NCBI RefSeq assembly: GCF_032854445.1
Contig: NW_027017962.1
Location: 250,001 to 314,000, forward strand
Length of the DNA stretch: 64,000 nucleotides
Source: Liolophura sinensis
Lineage: Eukaryota > Mollusca > Polyplacophora > Chitonida > Chitonidae
Direction of reading: 5' to 3'
How positions within the stretch are numbered: the stretch's first letter is position 1; each line of letters begins with the position of its first letter. The translations under genes and the position numbers were made by a program. Positions 63,777-64,000 of the stretch are shown here, one piece after another. Below the pieces are notes generated by a model. It was not told where the DNA came from, made no database searches, and saw nothing but the letters and a program-made list of their open reading frames with translations.

Positions 63777-63935
63777 CTGAGGGAGATAAAAGAGGTAGAG
63801 ACATTAAGTGTTTCTATATAACTTATTCTGAACACATGTAGGGACCATGTCATTAAGGGCATTTCTGTACAGCCTAATCAGCTGCACGAACATTTTTATA
63901 CAAAGAAACTGATGTGTCTGGAGCGTCATTTTTAT

Positions 63936-64000
63936 TGAGTGATCCGCTCAGGGCGCCACTCTCGCTGTCTGATCCGCCTAAGGTGTCATCTTCGCCTACT
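63936..64000. repeat. 30-bp array, module B, cut by window end
   Basis: Begins GAGTGATCCGCTCAGGGCGC and continues CTGATCCGCCTAAGG; same family as 44410-44990. Confidence 0.85.

Overview
ORGANISM. The window looks like nuclear DNA of an invertebrate, most likely a mollusc or another lophotrochozoan. Short symmetric exons are scattered through long introns packed with minisatellites, tRNA-derived SINEs, a Tx1/L1-type LINE and a Ty3/gypsy element. The receptor architecture (fucolectin-like domain plus 8-cysteine EGF repeats plus a membrane helix plus a phosphatase-like juxtamembrane segment) is of a kind seen in molluscs. I cannot name the species. No bacterial gene, CRISPR array or free-standing RNA gene was found. 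|| MAIN GENE. One locus on the minus strand runs through nearly the whole window, and both of its ends lie outside. I assembled 19 coding exons by eye from splice sites, cysteine spacing and reading phase. In transcription order (right to left) they are: module B (63.8-53.5 kb: linker, two-exon fucolectin/F-type domain, 6-Cys EGF exon); module A (44.2-31.3 kb: the same four exons again); five tandem 156-nt EGF exons (30.7-17.0 kb); two related 159-nt EGF exons (14.3 and 12.1 kb); a 138-nt EGF exon (11.5 kb); a transmembrane exon (8.1 kb); and two cytoplasmic exons (7.3 and 7.0 kb), the last resembling the segment just before the first catalytic domain of receptor tyrosine phosphatases. The ectodomain exons are all multiples of three with 1-1 phase, so the whole chain stays in frame. 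Catalytic exons would lie left of base 1 and the signal peptide right of base 64000. Modules A and B could also be two neighbouring genes; the sequence does not decide this. || LAYOUT. 1-4.9 kb: two adjacent satellites, both with a 53-bp period. 6.0-6.4 kb: 15-bp GT-rich array. 6.8-8.1 kb: cytoplasmic and membrane exons. 8.28-8.70 kb: 43-bp array. 11.4-14.3 kb: three EGF exons. 14.4-15.15 kb: two SINEs in inverted orientation. 15.19-30.80 kb: five tandem 2.1-3.5 kb units, each with one EGF exon. 31.3-45.0 kb: module A, interrupted by a 4.6-kb gypsy element (32.1-36.7 kb) with identical 123-bp LTRs. 45.1-46.7 kb: 70-bp array. 47.2-53.3 kb: full-length but frameshifted Tx1/L1-type LINE on the plus strand, flanked by GATA repeats. 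53.4-64.0 kb: module B, a paralogous copy of module A including its intronic minisatellites. || HOW IT FITS TOGETHER. The visible story is a lectin/EGF receptor whose outer part has been lengthened by repeated duplication of whole exon-plus-intron blocks, at two scales (about 3.4 kb and more than 10 kb). Its introns meanwhile collected arrays and transposons. The duplicated modules let several insertions be ordered in time.
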